Shown one piece after another: positions 8,791 to 16,884 of a DNA stretch of 64,000 nt. The DNA is from Gordonia phthalatica. GTDB taxonomy: Bacteria; Actinomycetota; Actinomycetes; Mycobacteriales; Mycobacteriaceae. Position numbers and translations under genes: made by a program. Location: contig NZ_CP011853.1 in assembly GCF_001305675.1 (NCBI RefSeq), forward strand, positions 744,001-808,000. The letters run 5' to 3'. The notes beneath the pieces were generated by a model. The model saw only the letters and a program-made list of their open reading frames with translations. It was not told the DNA's origin and searched no databases. The first letter of the stretch is position 1. Every line of letters begins with the position of its first letter.

Positions 8791-9449
8791 ACACTCAGAT
8801 CACCCTCGCCGCCGATGCTGTCCGCGGCGGCGACCAGCCGCTCACCATGGACCAGCTGGCCGCCCGCATCGCCGCCGACATCCCCGTGGGTTCCTATGTG
8901 AACCTCGGCATCGGCCGTCCGACCCAGATCTCCGACCACCTCTCGCCCGACAGCGCCATTACCCTGCACACCGAGAACGGCATGCTCGGCATGGGGCCGC
9001 AGGCCCAGGGCGACGAGGTGGACCTCGACCTCACCAACGCGGGCAAGGTGCCGGTCACCGAGCTTCCGGGCGCGGCCTACTTCCATCACGCCGACTCCTT
9101 CGCGATGATGCGCGGCGGACACCTCGACGTCTGCGTCATGGGTGCCTTCCAGGTGTCCTACGACGGCGATCTCGCCAACTGGAGCACCGGTGCGCCCGAC
9201 GCGATCCCGGCGGTCGGCGGCGCGATGGACCTGGCGATCGGCGCCAAACAGGTCTTCGTGATGATGACGCTGTTCGCCCGCAACGGCGACGCCAAGCTGG
9301 TGCCGTCGTGCCACTACCCGCTGACCGGCGTCTCCTGCGTCGACCGCGTCTACACCCCGGAGGCGATCATCGCCGTCGGCGCCGACGGAGCGCAGATCCT
9401 CGAGACCTTCGGCGAGGAGCCCGCGGAGTTGCTCGCTCGAATGGTCTGA
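8787..9449 (+). CDS. pcaJ: 3-oxoadipate CoA-transferase subunit B
   Basis: A 220-residue beta subunit carrying the catalytic glutamate in the motif HTENGMLGMG (about residues 51-60), which forms the acyl-glutamyl/CoA thioester intermediate. Other family blocks are YVNLGIGRPTQIS, GGHLDVCVMGAFQVS and TGVSCVDRVYTPEAI. The ATG start at 8787 overlaps the end of pcaI (ATGA). It has a longer N-terminal lead than Proteobacterial PcaJ, about 18 residues before TMDQLAARIA, so an internal start at the ATG near residue 23 is possible. Confidence 0.92.
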   Translation: MNTQITLAADAVRGGDQPLTMDQLAARIAADIPVGSYVNLGIGRPTQISDHLSPDSAITLHTENGMLGMGPQAQGDEVDLDLTNAGKVPVTELPGAAYFHHADSFAMMRGGHLDVCVMGAFQVSYDGDLANWSTGAPDAIPAVGGAMDLAIGAKQVFVMMTLFARNGDAKLVPSCHYPLTGVSCVDRVYTPEAIIAVGADGAQILETFGEEPAELLARMV

Positions 9450-9459
9450 GACCGCATCG

Positions 9460-9496
9460 GTTCCGCCCCCGCAGTGTCTACAGTCGGGGGCGGAAC
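9460..9496. terminator. GC-rich hairpin between pcaJ and the LysR gene
   Basis: Twelve-base perfect arms (GTTCCGCCCCCG / CGGGGGCGGAAC) around a 13-base loop, 10 bases after the pcaJ stop and 14 bases before the LysR start. There is no T-tract, so it may act as an intrinsic terminator of the actinobacterial type or as part of the regulator's own control region. Confidence 0.6.
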
Positions 9497-9510
9497 GGAT
9501 CGGTGATCAC

Positions 9511-10419
9511 TTGGAACTTCGACATCTCCGCTACTACGTCGCAGTCGCGGAGGAATGCCACTTCGGGCGTGCGGCACAGCGACTGCACATCGCGCAGCCG
9601 CCGCTCTCGCAGCAGATCAAACAGCTCGAGGAGGACCTCGGCGTCACCCTGCTGAACCGGTCCACCCGCAAGGTGGAGCTCACCGCTGCCGGTCAGCGCT
9701 ACCTGGAGCGCGCCCGGGAGATCCTCGCGTCGGTCGACGCCGCCGGCGACGAGGCGAACCGCATCGCGGTCGGCGAGATCGGCCGCGTCTCCATCGGTTT
9801 CACCGGCTCGGCGACTTACCACCTGCTGCCCGCCATCGCCCGACGACTGCGCGCCGAACTGCCCGACATCGACCTCGACCTGCACGGCGAGATGCTGACG
9901 CCGCAGCAGGCCGAGGCGTTGCACAGCGGCGTCATAGACCTCGGCTTCCTGCGACCGCCCGTGCACGACCGCCAGCTGCGCTACGAGGTGGTCGGCACCG
10001 AGGCGATGATCGCAGTCGTGCCGCACACCCATCCGCTCGCGGCGCGGGCGTCCGTCGAGGTGGCCGATCTGGCCGGCGAGCAGTTCGTCTCCTACTCGGG
10101 CTTCAATCGATCGGTGGTCTTCCAGGTGGTGATCGACGCCTGCCAGCGGGCGGGCTTCACGCCGTCGATCCGTCACGAGGTCGGTGAGACCTCCACCCTC
10201 GTCTCCTTCGTTGCGGCCGGCCTCGGCGTCGCGCTGGTGCCGCAGTCGGTGCAGCAGCTGCAGATCGCGGGTGCGGTGTATGTGCCGCTCGCCGGAGATG
10301 CGCCGACCGTCGAACTGGCCATGGCGATGCGCGACGAGCCCCCGTCTCCGCACCTGGAACGTGTCCTGGCCTGCCTGTATACGGCCCTGCCGGAGATCGA
10401 TCTCACCAGCCTCAGATAA
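9511..10419 (+). CDS. LysR-type transcriptional regulator, CatR/BenM-like
   Basis: A 302-residue LTTR. The N-terminal helix-turn-helix reads ELRHLRYYVAVAEECHFGRA and QRLHIAQPPLSQQIKQLEED, followed by the effector-binding domain (from about residue 90, VSIGFTGSATYHLLP). The best start is a TTG at 9511; the nearby GTG is out of frame and there is no ATG. It lies between pcaIJ and the phenol hydroxylase genes on the same strand, so it is the obvious candidate activator of one or both, probably responding to muconate, a beta-ketoadipate intermediate or phenol. Proteobacterial dmp operons use an NtrC-type activator (DmpR) instead, so the control here differs. Confidence 0.88.
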   Translation: MELRHLRYYVAVAEECHFGRAAQRLHIAQPPLSQQIKQLEEDLGVTLLNRSTRKVELTAAGQRYLERAREILASVDAAGDEANRIAVGEIGRVSIGFTGSATYHLLPAIARRLRAELPDIDLDLHGEMLTPQQAEALHSGVIDLGFLRPPVHDRQLRYEVVGTEAMIAVVPHTHPLAARASVEVADLAGEQFVSYSGFNRSVVFQVVIDACQRAGFTPSIRHEVGETSTLVSFVAAGLGVALVPQSVQQLQIAGAVYVPLAGDAPTVELAMAMRDEPPSPHLERVLACLYTALPEIDLTSLR

Positions 10420-10533
10420 AGATTCCTTTAGTCTTAATGCGGGTGTTTCTAATACTTCACTCCCACCCAATGGTGTGTGAAGATCATCTCAGTACGCAAT
10501 GAGAATGCGCTACGCCACAGTGGAGGAGATGGG

Positions 10534-10926
10534 ATGACCCCGTTCATGCACCAGGTGCAGGAGTTGCTCGACGGCGCGCCGGCGTCGTCGCCGCAGACCC
10601 TGCCGAGCGAAGAGGTGACCGTCGCGCATGCCGCCGACACCCAGGTCATCATCCGTTCGCTCGCCGAGCAGCTGGTCAGTGAGGCCAACGCGGTCCTCGC
10701 AGGCAGCGACGAGGCCGTCGGCGTGCTCGGCCTCACCGACGAGACCGGCACCGGCGCCCTCGCCTTCACCCTCGACTACGCCGACCGCACCGCCCGCATC
10801 GAGACCGTCGTCTCCGGGCACACCGCCACCGCGCAACTGGTGGTCCGCGGCGTCCCCACGTCCCGACGCCTGGCGGGTGAGGACGAGATGGCCGCGCTGG
10901 TCCTCGAACTCATCGCAGGCAACTGA
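10534..10926 (+). CDS. Unrecognised small protein in the DmpK (P0) position of the phenol hydroxylase operon
   Basis: A 130-residue acidic soluble protein. The start is taken as the ATG at 10534, behind a strong GGAGGAG at 10522-10528; the frame is open further upstream to an ATG-less GTG at 10477. It contains a helical stretch DTQVIIRSLAEQLVSEANAV and a beta-rich second half (LGLTDETGTGALAFTLDYA, TATAQLVVRGVPTSRRL). I see no cysteine cluster, cofactor motif or resemblance to DmpK as I remember it. It ends 26 bases before the beta-subunit gene and so is probably cotranscribed. It could be an assembly factor, a replacement for DmpK or an unrelated stabilising protein. Confidence 0.75.
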   Translation: MTPFMHQVQELLDGAPASSPQTLPSEEVTVAHAADTQVIIRSLAEQLVSEANAVLAGSDEAVGVLGLTDETGTGALAFTLDYADRTARIETVVSGHTATAQLVVRGVPTSRRLAGEDEMAALVLELIAGN

Positions 10927-10952
10927 CCCAGCCCACCGAGCAGGAGATATCG

Positions 10953-11903
10953 ATGCAATTCGAACTTCGCTACCAGACCATCGAACCGAAGCGACAGACC
11001 TACCAGAACATCATCAAGCGGTTCGGCGACGAGCCCGCCACCCGCTACCAGGAGGCCACCCTCGACATCGAGCCGCGGGAGAACTTCCACTACCGGCCCA
11101 CCTGGACGCCCGACCACGAGCTGTACGACGCGAACTACAGCGCGCTCAAACTGACGGATCCGTACGTCTTCGCCGACCCGCGGCAGTACTACTACACGCC
11201 GTACGTCACCAACCGCGCCGCGTTGCACGACGAGTTCGGCAAGACCCTCTCGTACCTGGAGAACCGCGAACTCCTCGCCAAGATGCCCGAGGCCTGGACC
11301 CGCGTCGTGGCCGACGTCATCGTCCCGCTGCGCCACTACGAGGCGGGCGCCCAGCTGGTGAGCGTCGCCGGATCCCGATTCGCGTACGGCACGTCGCTGT
11401 CGCAGTGCGCCAGCTTCGCCGCGTTCGATCGCATCGGCAACGCGCAGATGCTGTCCCGCATCGGCATCGCCGCGGGTGTCGGCACCGTCGACGTCCTCAA
11501 GGGCGCCAAGGAGCAGTGGATGACCGGCGAGCACCTGCAGCCGCTGCGTCGCCTCGTCGAGGAGATCATGGTCGTGGACGACTGGGCCGAGGGCCTGCTC
11601 GCCATCGACGCCGTCGACAAGGTGCTGTACCCGGCCCTCTACAGCGGCCTCGACGACCGCGCGCTGCTCGGTGGTGCCGGCGCGTACAGCCTGGTTGCGC
11701 AGTACCTGACCACCTGGTTCGCCGACCAGCGCAAGTGGCTCGACGCCCTCGTCAAGGCCTGGCGCGCCGACGCCGAGCACGGCGAGGCCAACGCCGCGAC
11801 CCTCGACCGCATCGACGTCGAATGGGGCGCCCGCGCCGCCGAAGCGATCGGAGCGCTGACCGCCGTCGTCGACGACGCCGTCGGAGCGGAGGTGTCGGCA
11901 TGA
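10953..11903 (+). CDS. dmpL: Multicomponent phenol hydroxylase, beta subunit (P1, DmpL-like)
   Basis: A 316-residue ferritin-like subunit of the (alpha-beta-gamma)2 hydroxylase of group I soluble di-iron monooxygenases. The N-terminus MQFELRYQTIEPKRQTYQNI and the aromatic-rich YVFADPRQYYYTPYVTNRA block are typical of DmpL. It lacks the ExxH iron ligands, as expected for the beta subunit. It belongs to a tight operon: the next gene (dmpM) starts inside its stop codon. An RBS (CAGGAGATATCG) precedes the ATG at 10953. Confidence 0.9.
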   Translation: MQFELRYQTIEPKRQTYQNIIKRFGDEPATRYQEATLDIEPRENFHYRPTWTPDHELYDANYSALKLTDPYVFADPRQYYYTPYVTNRAALHDEFGKTLSYLENRELLAKMPEAWTRVVADVIVPLRHYEAGAQLVSVAGSRFAYGTSLSQCASFAAFDRIGNAQMLSRIGIAAGVGTVDVLKGAKEQWMTGEHLQPLRRLVEEIMVVDDWAEGLLAIDAVDKVLYPALYSGLDDRALLGGAGAYSLVAQYLTTWFADQRKWLDALVKAWRADAEHGEANAATLDRIDVEWGARAAEAIGALTAVVDDAVGAEVSA

Positions 11904-12184
11904 CGCGCGCGACCCGCCCCGTGGGCATCGACATGCAGGAGTCCGACGAGAACCGCGCCATCATCGCGGCCATCCGCGGCGACAACCCCGACATGGAGGT
12001 CCGCCGCCTGCCCGGCCTCGTGAAACTGTCGGCCCCCGGCCAGATCGTCATCAACCGCGAATCCGTGGAGGCCCACTTGGGCCGCGAATGGGAGACGGGC
12101 GAGTTCCAGCTCGCGATCGTCACCTACACCGGCAACTTCGCCGAATGGGACGACGACCAGATCGTCGTCGCCTGGGAACACTGA
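11900..12184 (+). CDS. dmpM: Phenol hydroxylase regulatory/effector protein (P2, DmpM/MmoB-like)
   Basis: A 94-residue cofactorless effector protein that binds the hydroxylase and gates oxygen and substrate access to the di-iron site. Family features are VGIDMQESDENRAIIAAIRG at the N-terminus, the INRESVEAHLGREW segment and the acidic C-terminal WDDDQIVVAWEH. The ATG overlaps the dmpL stop (ATGA), so the two are translationally coupled. Length is normal for the family (about 90). Confidence 0.9.
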   Translation: MTRATRPVGIDMQESDENRAIIAAIRGDNPDMEVRRLPGLVKLSAPGQIVINRESVEAHLGREWETGEFQLAIVTYTGNFAEWDDDQIVVAWEH

Positions 12185-12210
12185 CCGGACTGTTACGAGG
12201 AGACCATCAC

Positions 12211-13770
12211 ATGACCACCGCTCAGACCCCCAAGTCCTCGGCCCCCAAGCGCGCCAAGAAGCTGCCGCTCAAGCAGCGCTACTCGGCGCTGACCCGCGAC
12301 CTCGACTGGGAGCCGTCGTACGTCGAGCATGAGAAGCTGTACCCGTACACCCGCTACGAGGGCATCAAGATCCACGACTGGGACGGTTGGGAGGATCCCT
12401 TCCGGTTGACCGTCGACGCGTATTACAAGTACCAGGCGGAGAAGGACAAGCGTCTGTACGCAGTCCTGGACGGCTTCGCTCAGAGCCAGGGGCACCTGAC
12501 GGTGTCGGACGCGTCGTACCTGAACGCCATCAAGCTGTTCATCCAGGGCGTCACGCCGCTGGAGTACCAGGCGCACCGGCACTTCGCGTACCTCGCCCGC
12601 TACCTGGAGGGCCCGGCCCCGCGCTTCGCGGCCCTGTGCCAGAGCGTCGACGAGCTGCGGCACTGCCAGACGCAGGTCCACACCATCAGCAACTACAACA
12701 AGTACTACTCGGGCTTCCACTCGTGGTCGCAGATGCACGACCGCGTCTGGTACCTTTCGGTCCCGAAGTCGCTGTTCGACGACGCCATGACCGCCGGCCC
12801 GTTCGAGTTCCTGATCTCGATCTCCTTCAGCTTCGAGTACCTGCTGACCAACCTGCTGTTCGTGCCGTTCATGTCGGGTGCCAGCTTCAACGGCGACATG
12901 CCGACCATGAGCTTCGGGTTCTCCGCGCAGTCGGACGAGAGCCGCCACATGACGCTGGGCCTGGAGGCCATCAAGTTCCTGCTGGAGCAGGACGAGGACA
13001 ACGTGCCGATCATCCAGGACTGGATCGACAAGTGGTTCTGGCGCGCGTACCGGATGTCGGCGCTGGTCGCCGGAATGATGGACTACATGCTCCCCAAGCC
13101 GGTGATGAGCTGGAAGGAGGCCTTCGAGCTGTACTTCGAGGAGCAGATGCTCGGCGGTCTGTTCCCGGACCTGGAGTTCTACGGCATCCGTCCGCCGCGC
13201 CACGTCGAGGACGCCATCGCGGAGAAGGACAAGCTCTCGCACGAGGTCTACAAGATCCTGCACAACTTCTCGTTCGCCGCGTCGTTCACCACGCAGGTCC
13301 CTACCGCGGAGCACACGGCGTGGCTGTCGGAGCAGTACGGCGAGACGTTCGACAAGCACTACGGCCCCAACTGGGACAAGCACCGGAAGATCGAGGCAGA
13401 GGGCGGTCGCGTCTTCTTCCAGGGGCTCCCGCAGCTGTGCCAGGTGTGTCAGGTGCCGATGGCGTTCACCGAGCGCGACGATCCGACGAAGATCTCGTTC
13501 CGGCACAGCGAGTACGAGGGCGAGACCTACCACACCTGCAGCGACGGCTGTCAGTGGATCTTTGAGCGCGAACCCGAGAAGTACGTCCAGGCGTGGCTGC
13601 CGGTGCACCAGATCTACCAGGGCAACTGCGGTGGGCCGACGGTCCCCGAGGTCCTCGAGTGGTACGGCATCCAGGAGGGCGACAACGGCGAGTACAAGGG
13701 GTCACCCGACTTCGTCTCCTGGCAGGAATGGCATCCCGACACCAAGCAGACCGAGAATCAGGAGGCGTGA
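12211..13770 (+). CDS. dmpN: Phenol hydroxylase alpha subunit (P3, DmpN-like), di-iron catalytic subunit
   Basis: A 519-residue catalytic subunit. The di-iron ligands can be read directly: Glu118 (TPLEYQ), Glu148 and His151 (DELRH), Glu209 (SFSFEYLL), Glu243 and His246 (DESRH). The spacing agrees with toluene/phenol hydroxylases. The C-terminus carries a YHS-type metal site with Cys410/Cys413 (LCQVC) and Cys443/Cys447 (TCSDGC), which binds a structural metal in the Pseudomonas enzyme. The enzyme hydroxylates phenol, and often methylphenols or benzene, to catechol. The ATG at 12211 follows ACGAGGAG. A two-component flavin phenol hydroxylase is the more usual actinobacterial solution, so this operon is a less common variant. 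Confidence 0.93.
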   Translation: MTTAQTPKSSAPKRAKKLPLKQRYSALTRDLDWEPSYVEHEKLYPYTRYEGIKIHDWDGWEDPFRLTVDAYYKYQAEKDKRLYAVLDGFAQSQGHLTVSDASYLNAIKLFIQGVTPLEYQAHRHFAYLARYLEGPAPRFAALCQSVDELRHCQTQVHTISNYNKYYSGFHSWSQMHDRVWYLSVPKSLFDDAMTAGPFEFLISISFSFEYLLTNLLFVPFMSGASFNGDMPTMSFGFSAQSDESRHMTLGLEAIKFLLEQDEDNVPIIQDWIDKWFWRAYRMSALVAGMMDYMLPKPVMSWKEAFELYFEEQMLGGLFPDLEFYGIRPPRHVEDAIAEKDKLSHEVYKILHNFSFAASFTTQVPTAEHTAWLSEQYGETFDKHYGPNWDKHRKIEAEGGRVFFQGLPQLCQVCQVPMAFTERDDPTKISFRHSEYEGETYHTCSDGCQWIFEREPEKYVQAWLPVHQIYQGNCGGPTVPEVLEWYGIQEGDNGEYKGSPDFVSWQEWHPDTKQTENQEA

Positions 13771-13773
13771 GCG

Positions 13774-14100
13774 ATGGCTGTCAAAGCGCTCTACGACTAC
13801 AAGTACCCCGCGGCCGACCGCGCCGAGATCTTCGGCGAGGACCAGCTGCTGTACGTCCACTGGCTCGGCAACCCGCTGTTCTGTTCGGCGGCGTGCTTCC
13901 GTGCCCCGCAGGCGATGAGCTTCAGCGACTTCGTCGCCGAGATCGTGAACCCGTGGGCGGCGTCGGACCCGGACTTCGACCCGTCGTCGATCACCGGCTG
14001 GCAGCTCTTCGATGACGCGTTCGATCCGGGCGACGGATCGTCGTCGCTCAAGGATCTCGGCGTCGGGCACAAGGCGCTGCTGAAGTTCACGACGGCCTGA
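13774..14100 (+). CDS. dmpO: Phenol hydroxylase gamma subunit (P4, DmpO-like)
   Basis: A 108-residue gamma subunit. The start MAVKALYDYKYPAADRAEIF and the middle QLLYVHWLGNPLFCSAACF line up with DmpO of Pseudomonas (ALYDYKF...QLLYVYWP..LLFCAPF), and the C-terminal SLKDLGVGHKALLKFTT fits too. It is part of the hydroxylase heterohexamer. The gene begins three bases after the alpha-subunit stop and ends 17 bases before the reductase. Confidence 0.92.
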   Translation: MAVKALYDYKYPAADRAEIFGEDQLLYVHWLGNPLFCSAACFRAPQAMSFSDFVAEIVNPWAASDPDFDPSSITGWQLFDDAFDPGDGSSSLKDLGVGHKALLKFTTA

Positions 14101-14117
14101 GGAGAAGGGGCCCTGCG

Positions 14118-15194
14118 ATGACCGAAACCCACACCATCACCGTCGAGCCGCTCGGCACGGAACTGCAGTGCCGGGAGGACCAGTCGATTCTGGACGCCTG
14201 CCTGCGCAACGGCGTCTGGCTCCCGCACGCCTGCACGCACGGGACCTGCGGGACCTGCAAGGCGGAGGTGCTCGAGGGCGCCATCGACTACGGCGACGCG
14301 TCGCCCTACGCACTCCTGGAGAGCGAACGCGCGGAGGGCGCCGCGCTGATGTGCGTGGCCACGCCGCGCGAGGACGTGGTCATCGAGGGCGACGTGGAGA
14401 TCGAGGAGGGGATCACGATGTATCCCGTCCGCGACTTCAGCGGGACTGTCGAAGTGCTCGACGAGATCGCGCCCGACGTCCGGCGGTTGATCGTGAAGCT
14501 CGACGAGCCGATGGACTTCAACGCCGGCCAGTACGTGCAGCTCAACCTGCCCGACGGCGACAATCGGCCGTACTCGATCGCGAGTGCGCCGCACGAGCGC
14601 GACCGGGTGGAACTGCACATCAAGCGGACCGAGAACGGTGTCGCGACCGCGGGCTGGGTGTTCGACGGGCTGGCTGTCGGAGACGCGGTGACGCTGTCGG
14701 GTCCGTACGGGAAGTTCTACTTCCGGCCCGGGCGTGAGAAGCCGCTGCTGCTCCTCGGCAGCGGCACCGGCCTCGCCCCGCTGGTGTCGATCCTCAAGAC
14801 CGTCATGGCGATCGAGGACGACGAGGACGGCGACGGCTGGGAGCACGAGGTGGTGATGTACCACGGCGTCGCCCTGGAGAACGGACTCTACGACCGCCAG
14901 TGGTTCCAGGACATCGCCGACGAGCGCGATTGGTTCACCTACCGCCCCGCCGTCTCCCGTGAGGAGTGCGACGGCAGGCAGGGCCGCGTCCCCGCGCTGC
15001 TGGCCGAGGACTTCCCCCGCGCCGGCGGCAACGTCGCCTACATCTGCGGCAACCCCGCCATGGTCGAGGACACCATGCGTGCCCTCATGAAGGCCCGCCT
15101 CTTCCCCCGCGACATCTACCGCGAGGACTTCTTCGACGCCGCCGACCGCGCCAACGGCGCCCACGTCGTCCGCAGCCCGCTGATCAAGCGGTAG
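14118..15194 (+). CDS. dmpP: Phenol hydroxylase reductase (P5, DmpP-like), 2Fe-2S/FAD/NAD(P)H
   Basis: A 358-residue electron-transfer component. The N-terminal plant-type ferredoxin domain has the cluster motif ACTHGTCGTCK (C-X4-C-X2-C, about residues 38-47) with the fourth cysteine in ALMCVA. It is followed by the FAD-binding RPYSIAS motif and the NAD(P) motif LLGSGTGLAPLVSIL. It passes electrons from NADH to the di-iron hydroxylase. The C-terminal DIYREDFFDAADRANGAH matches the FERF/REDF ending of DmpP. It is the last gene of the operon; a long palindrome follows 24 bases after the stop. Confidence 0.93.
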   Translation: MTETHTITVEPLGTELQCREDQSILDACLRNGVWLPHACTHGTCGTCKAEVLEGAIDYGDASPYALLESERAEGAALMCVATPREDVVIEGDVEIEEGITMYPVRDFSGTVEVLDEIAPDVRRLIVKLDEPMDFNAGQYVQLNLPDGDNRPYSIASAPHERDRVELHIKRTENGVATAGWVFDGLAVGDAVTLSGPYGKFYFRPGREKPLLLLGSGTGLAPLVSILKTVMAIEDDEDGDGWEHEVVMYHGVALENGLYDRQWFQDIADERDWFTYRPAVSREECDGRQGRVPALLAEDFPRAGGNVAYICGNPAMVEDTMRALMKARLFPRDIYREDFFDAADRANGAHVVRSPLIKR

Positions 15195-15218
15195 TGGGTC
15201 CGCGTAGTTCGCCGGTAG

Positions 15219-15279
15219 CCGCGTAGCTCGCCGTCAGAAGCTGGACTCAGAACCAAGCTTCTGACGGCGAACTACGCGG
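15219..15279. repeat. Long palindrome at the 3' end of the 15.3-16.3 kb gene (copy 1)
   Basis: Arms of 24 bases at 15219-15242 and 15256-15279 with one mismatch around a 13-base loop. The core reads GCGTAGCTCGCCGTCAGAAG. A half copy (CGCGTAGTTCGCC) sits just to the left at 15201-15213. The right arm contains the TAG stop codon of the flanking minus-strand gene (15272-15274). A near-identical palindrome lies at 16290-16354, so the gene is bracketed. Confidence 0.9.
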
Positions 15280-16261
15280 ATAGGAGAGTGACGCCGAAGA
15301 TCGGAAGGCGTTTGCTCAGATAGGGGATCAGCGTTCGGTTGCGCAGCCGTTCCCAGCCCCACCGAACGACGCCGAGGTCCAGGTCGCGGAGCTGATTCTC
15401 GCGTTCCTTCTCTCGGATGACCACCTCGGCGACGGTCTCACCGGGTCGCAACTCCTCTCGGAGGTACTTGCCGTAGCCGTCGAACTCGCCGACGGCGCGG
15501 CCCTCCCAGTCGTAGTCGCAGATCGCGAGATGCCCGTTCTCGATGTGGTATTCCGACTGGAGGAGCGGGATCTGGACGTGGGCCTCGATCATCTGGGCTC
15601 GACCCCACGACTCTCCGGGATTGTCGGACAGACCGTCGGCGAACTGCAGGGCGTGACGGGCTCTCGCCGCACCGCGTCGAGGGACGCTGAGTCGTTGTTC
15701 CAGCTCTTCGCGAGGGACTCCCATTCGGAGAGCGCTGTCGAGGACAGCGAGAATCTTCGCGAAGTCGGTTTCGTGCAGAGCCATGTCGACGGCGGTGCGT
15801 GCGGGACTCGTGACGCGGAGTCCGTCGAGGTCGATGACGTCGGCGTCGTCGAGCCTGCTGGCGTGGATGATCTTGGACGGAAAGATGTTGCCGCCGCTGT
15901 TGCGGCCGGTGGTGATGTGGACGGCCTTCCGACTCGGCATCAGCAAACCCAAGTCGAGGAGCGCGGCCGCGGACTGGTGGCTGACGGCTCGCACCTCCTC
16001 CTTGGCTCGCGCGAGTCCGACGGCCGCGGCGAGTGACCGCCGCCGGTAGCGTTCGCGGAAGGCGTCGCCGGGGTCGGTCGGGAGGTCGAAGGTCGGCGAG
16101 TATGCGCCTCTGGCCACCACCTCGATGTGCTTGTCTTTGAGTGCTTTCGCGATCTGCACGTCGGAGACCCCGGAGTCCAGGGCGTCTTTGCGCCAGATGA
16201 TGCCGTGTGCGTCCATTCCCTGCATACCAATTAGACGCGGGTGCGATCGGATCGGTTCCAC
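15272..16261 (-). CDS. DUF559/AbiEi-type hypothetical protein with endonuclease-fold-like C-terminus
   Basis: A 329-residue soluble protein of a type common in actinobacteria. The N-terminal half (to about residue 190) resembles the AbiEi/type IV antitoxin-like arrangement: an HTH-like start, then HITTGRNSGGNIFPSKI and LRVTSPARTAVDMAL. The C-terminal part has CDYDWEGRAVGEFDGYGKYL, followed by a strand LGVVRWGWERL. This resembles the DUF559/VSR nuclease core (E/D...D...). The start may instead be the ATG at residue 13 (MQGMDAHG). Function is unknown. Its stop codon lies inside one palindrome and its other end is 28 bases from a second copy, which hints at movement or control as a unit. Confidence 0.75.
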   Translation of the reverse strand: MEPIRSHPRLIGMQGMDAHGIIWRKDALDSGVSDVQIAKALKDKHIEVVARGAYSPTFDLPTDPGDAFRERYRRRSLAAAVGLARAKEEVRAVSHQSAAALLDLGLLMPSRKAVHITTGRNSGGNIFPSKIIHASRLDDADVIDLDGLRVTSPARTAVDMALHETDFAKILAVLDSALRMGVPREELEQRLSVPRRGAARARHALQFADGLSDNPGESWGRAQMIEAHVQIPLLQSEYHIENGHLAICDYDWEGRAVGEFDGYGKYLREELRPGETVAEVVIREKERENQLRDLDLGVVRWGWERLRNRTLIPYLSKRLPIFGVTLLSA

Positions 16262-16289
16262 CGCCGCGAGTCGGGCGTGTCTCCGACCT

Positions 16290-16354
16290 ATCCGCGTAAC
16301 TCGCCGTCAGAAGCGGGGTTCAGAACCCAGCTTCTGACGGCGAATTACGCGGAT
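16290..16354. repeat. Long palindrome at the 5' side of the same gene (copy 2)
   Basis: Arms of 25 bases at 16290-16314 and 16330-16354 with a single mismatch. The core is nearly the same as in copy 1 (GCGTAACTCGCCGTCAGAAG). A half copy (CGGCGAACTACGCGG) follows at 16357-16371. Both copies therefore have the same architecture, a full palindrome plus one half arm on the outer side. Confidence 0.9.
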
Positions 16355-16383
16355 CCCGGCGAACTACGCGGACGCGTGGGAGG

Positions 16384-16884
16384 TCAGGCGGCGACGGCGC
16401 GTTCGCACTCCCAGCCGTCGGGCGTCGTGCCGTCGGCGAGGAAGTCTCGGAGGAAGGCTTGGGAGTCGTCGTCCATGTCGGCGTCGAGGTGCGGGTAGAT
16501 GATCGGCTCCTCCTTGCCGTTGTGGTCGGCGAGGAGTTCGAGCATCGCCTGGCAGGCGGCGACGGCCTCGCCGCGCTTGGGCTCCTGGTCGACGTCGGCG
16601 TCTGCCAAGCGCTCGTCGAGGGCGGCCATCTGGCGCCACATCTGGCCGTGCTCGTTGAGCATCACCATGATCGGCATCATCAGCGGGCCGTTGCGGAGCT
16701 GCGGGAACACCAGCTCCTCCTCCAGATAGATGTGGCGGCGAAGGGCCTCCATCGACCCGACCAGCGGTGCGGCCCACTCCTGAACCGATCCGGCGGGCGA
16801 CGCGGCAACGAACTTCTCGATGCCCTCGTCGATCGCACGATGCTCGACGGTGAGGATCTCGGCGAGAGTGGCTTGTTCTGACAT
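16384..16884 (-). CDS. Hemerythrin HHE-domain protein
   Basis: A 166-residue four-helix protein with the His/Glu pattern of hemerythrin-like domains: TVEHRAID, RRHIYLEEELVFP, NEHGQMW and LADHNGKEEPIIYPHLD. These residues bind a non-heme di-iron site used for oxygen or nitric oxide sensing, binding or iron handling. The start is the ATG at 16884 (MSEQATLAEIL), behind GGAAAGG; the frame extends upstream but the extra part looks non-coding. It is the last gene before the palindrome-bracketed gene and probably monocistronic. Confidence 0.88.
   Translation of the reverse strand: MSEQATLAEILTVEHRAIDEGIEKFVAASPAGSVQEWAAPLVGSMEALRRHIYLEEELVFPQLRNGPLMMPIMVMLNEHGQMWRQMAALDERLADADVDQEPKRGEAVAACQAMLELLADHNGKEEPIIYPHLDADMDDDSQAFLRDFLADGTTPDGWECERAVAA

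Noticed and set aside
10953..15194. Propane or methane monooxygenase (prm/smo) operon
   Set aside because: Gene order, the DmpO-like gamma subunit and the YHS-type Cys site of the alpha subunit fit phenol hydroxylase (group I), not the group V propane or group III methane enzymes.
15272..16371. Insertion sequence or transposon around the palindrome-bracketed gene
   Set aside because: No transposase motif (DDE or HUH) is visible and I could not see a target-site duplication; the protein looks like DUF559/AbiEi rather than a transposase.
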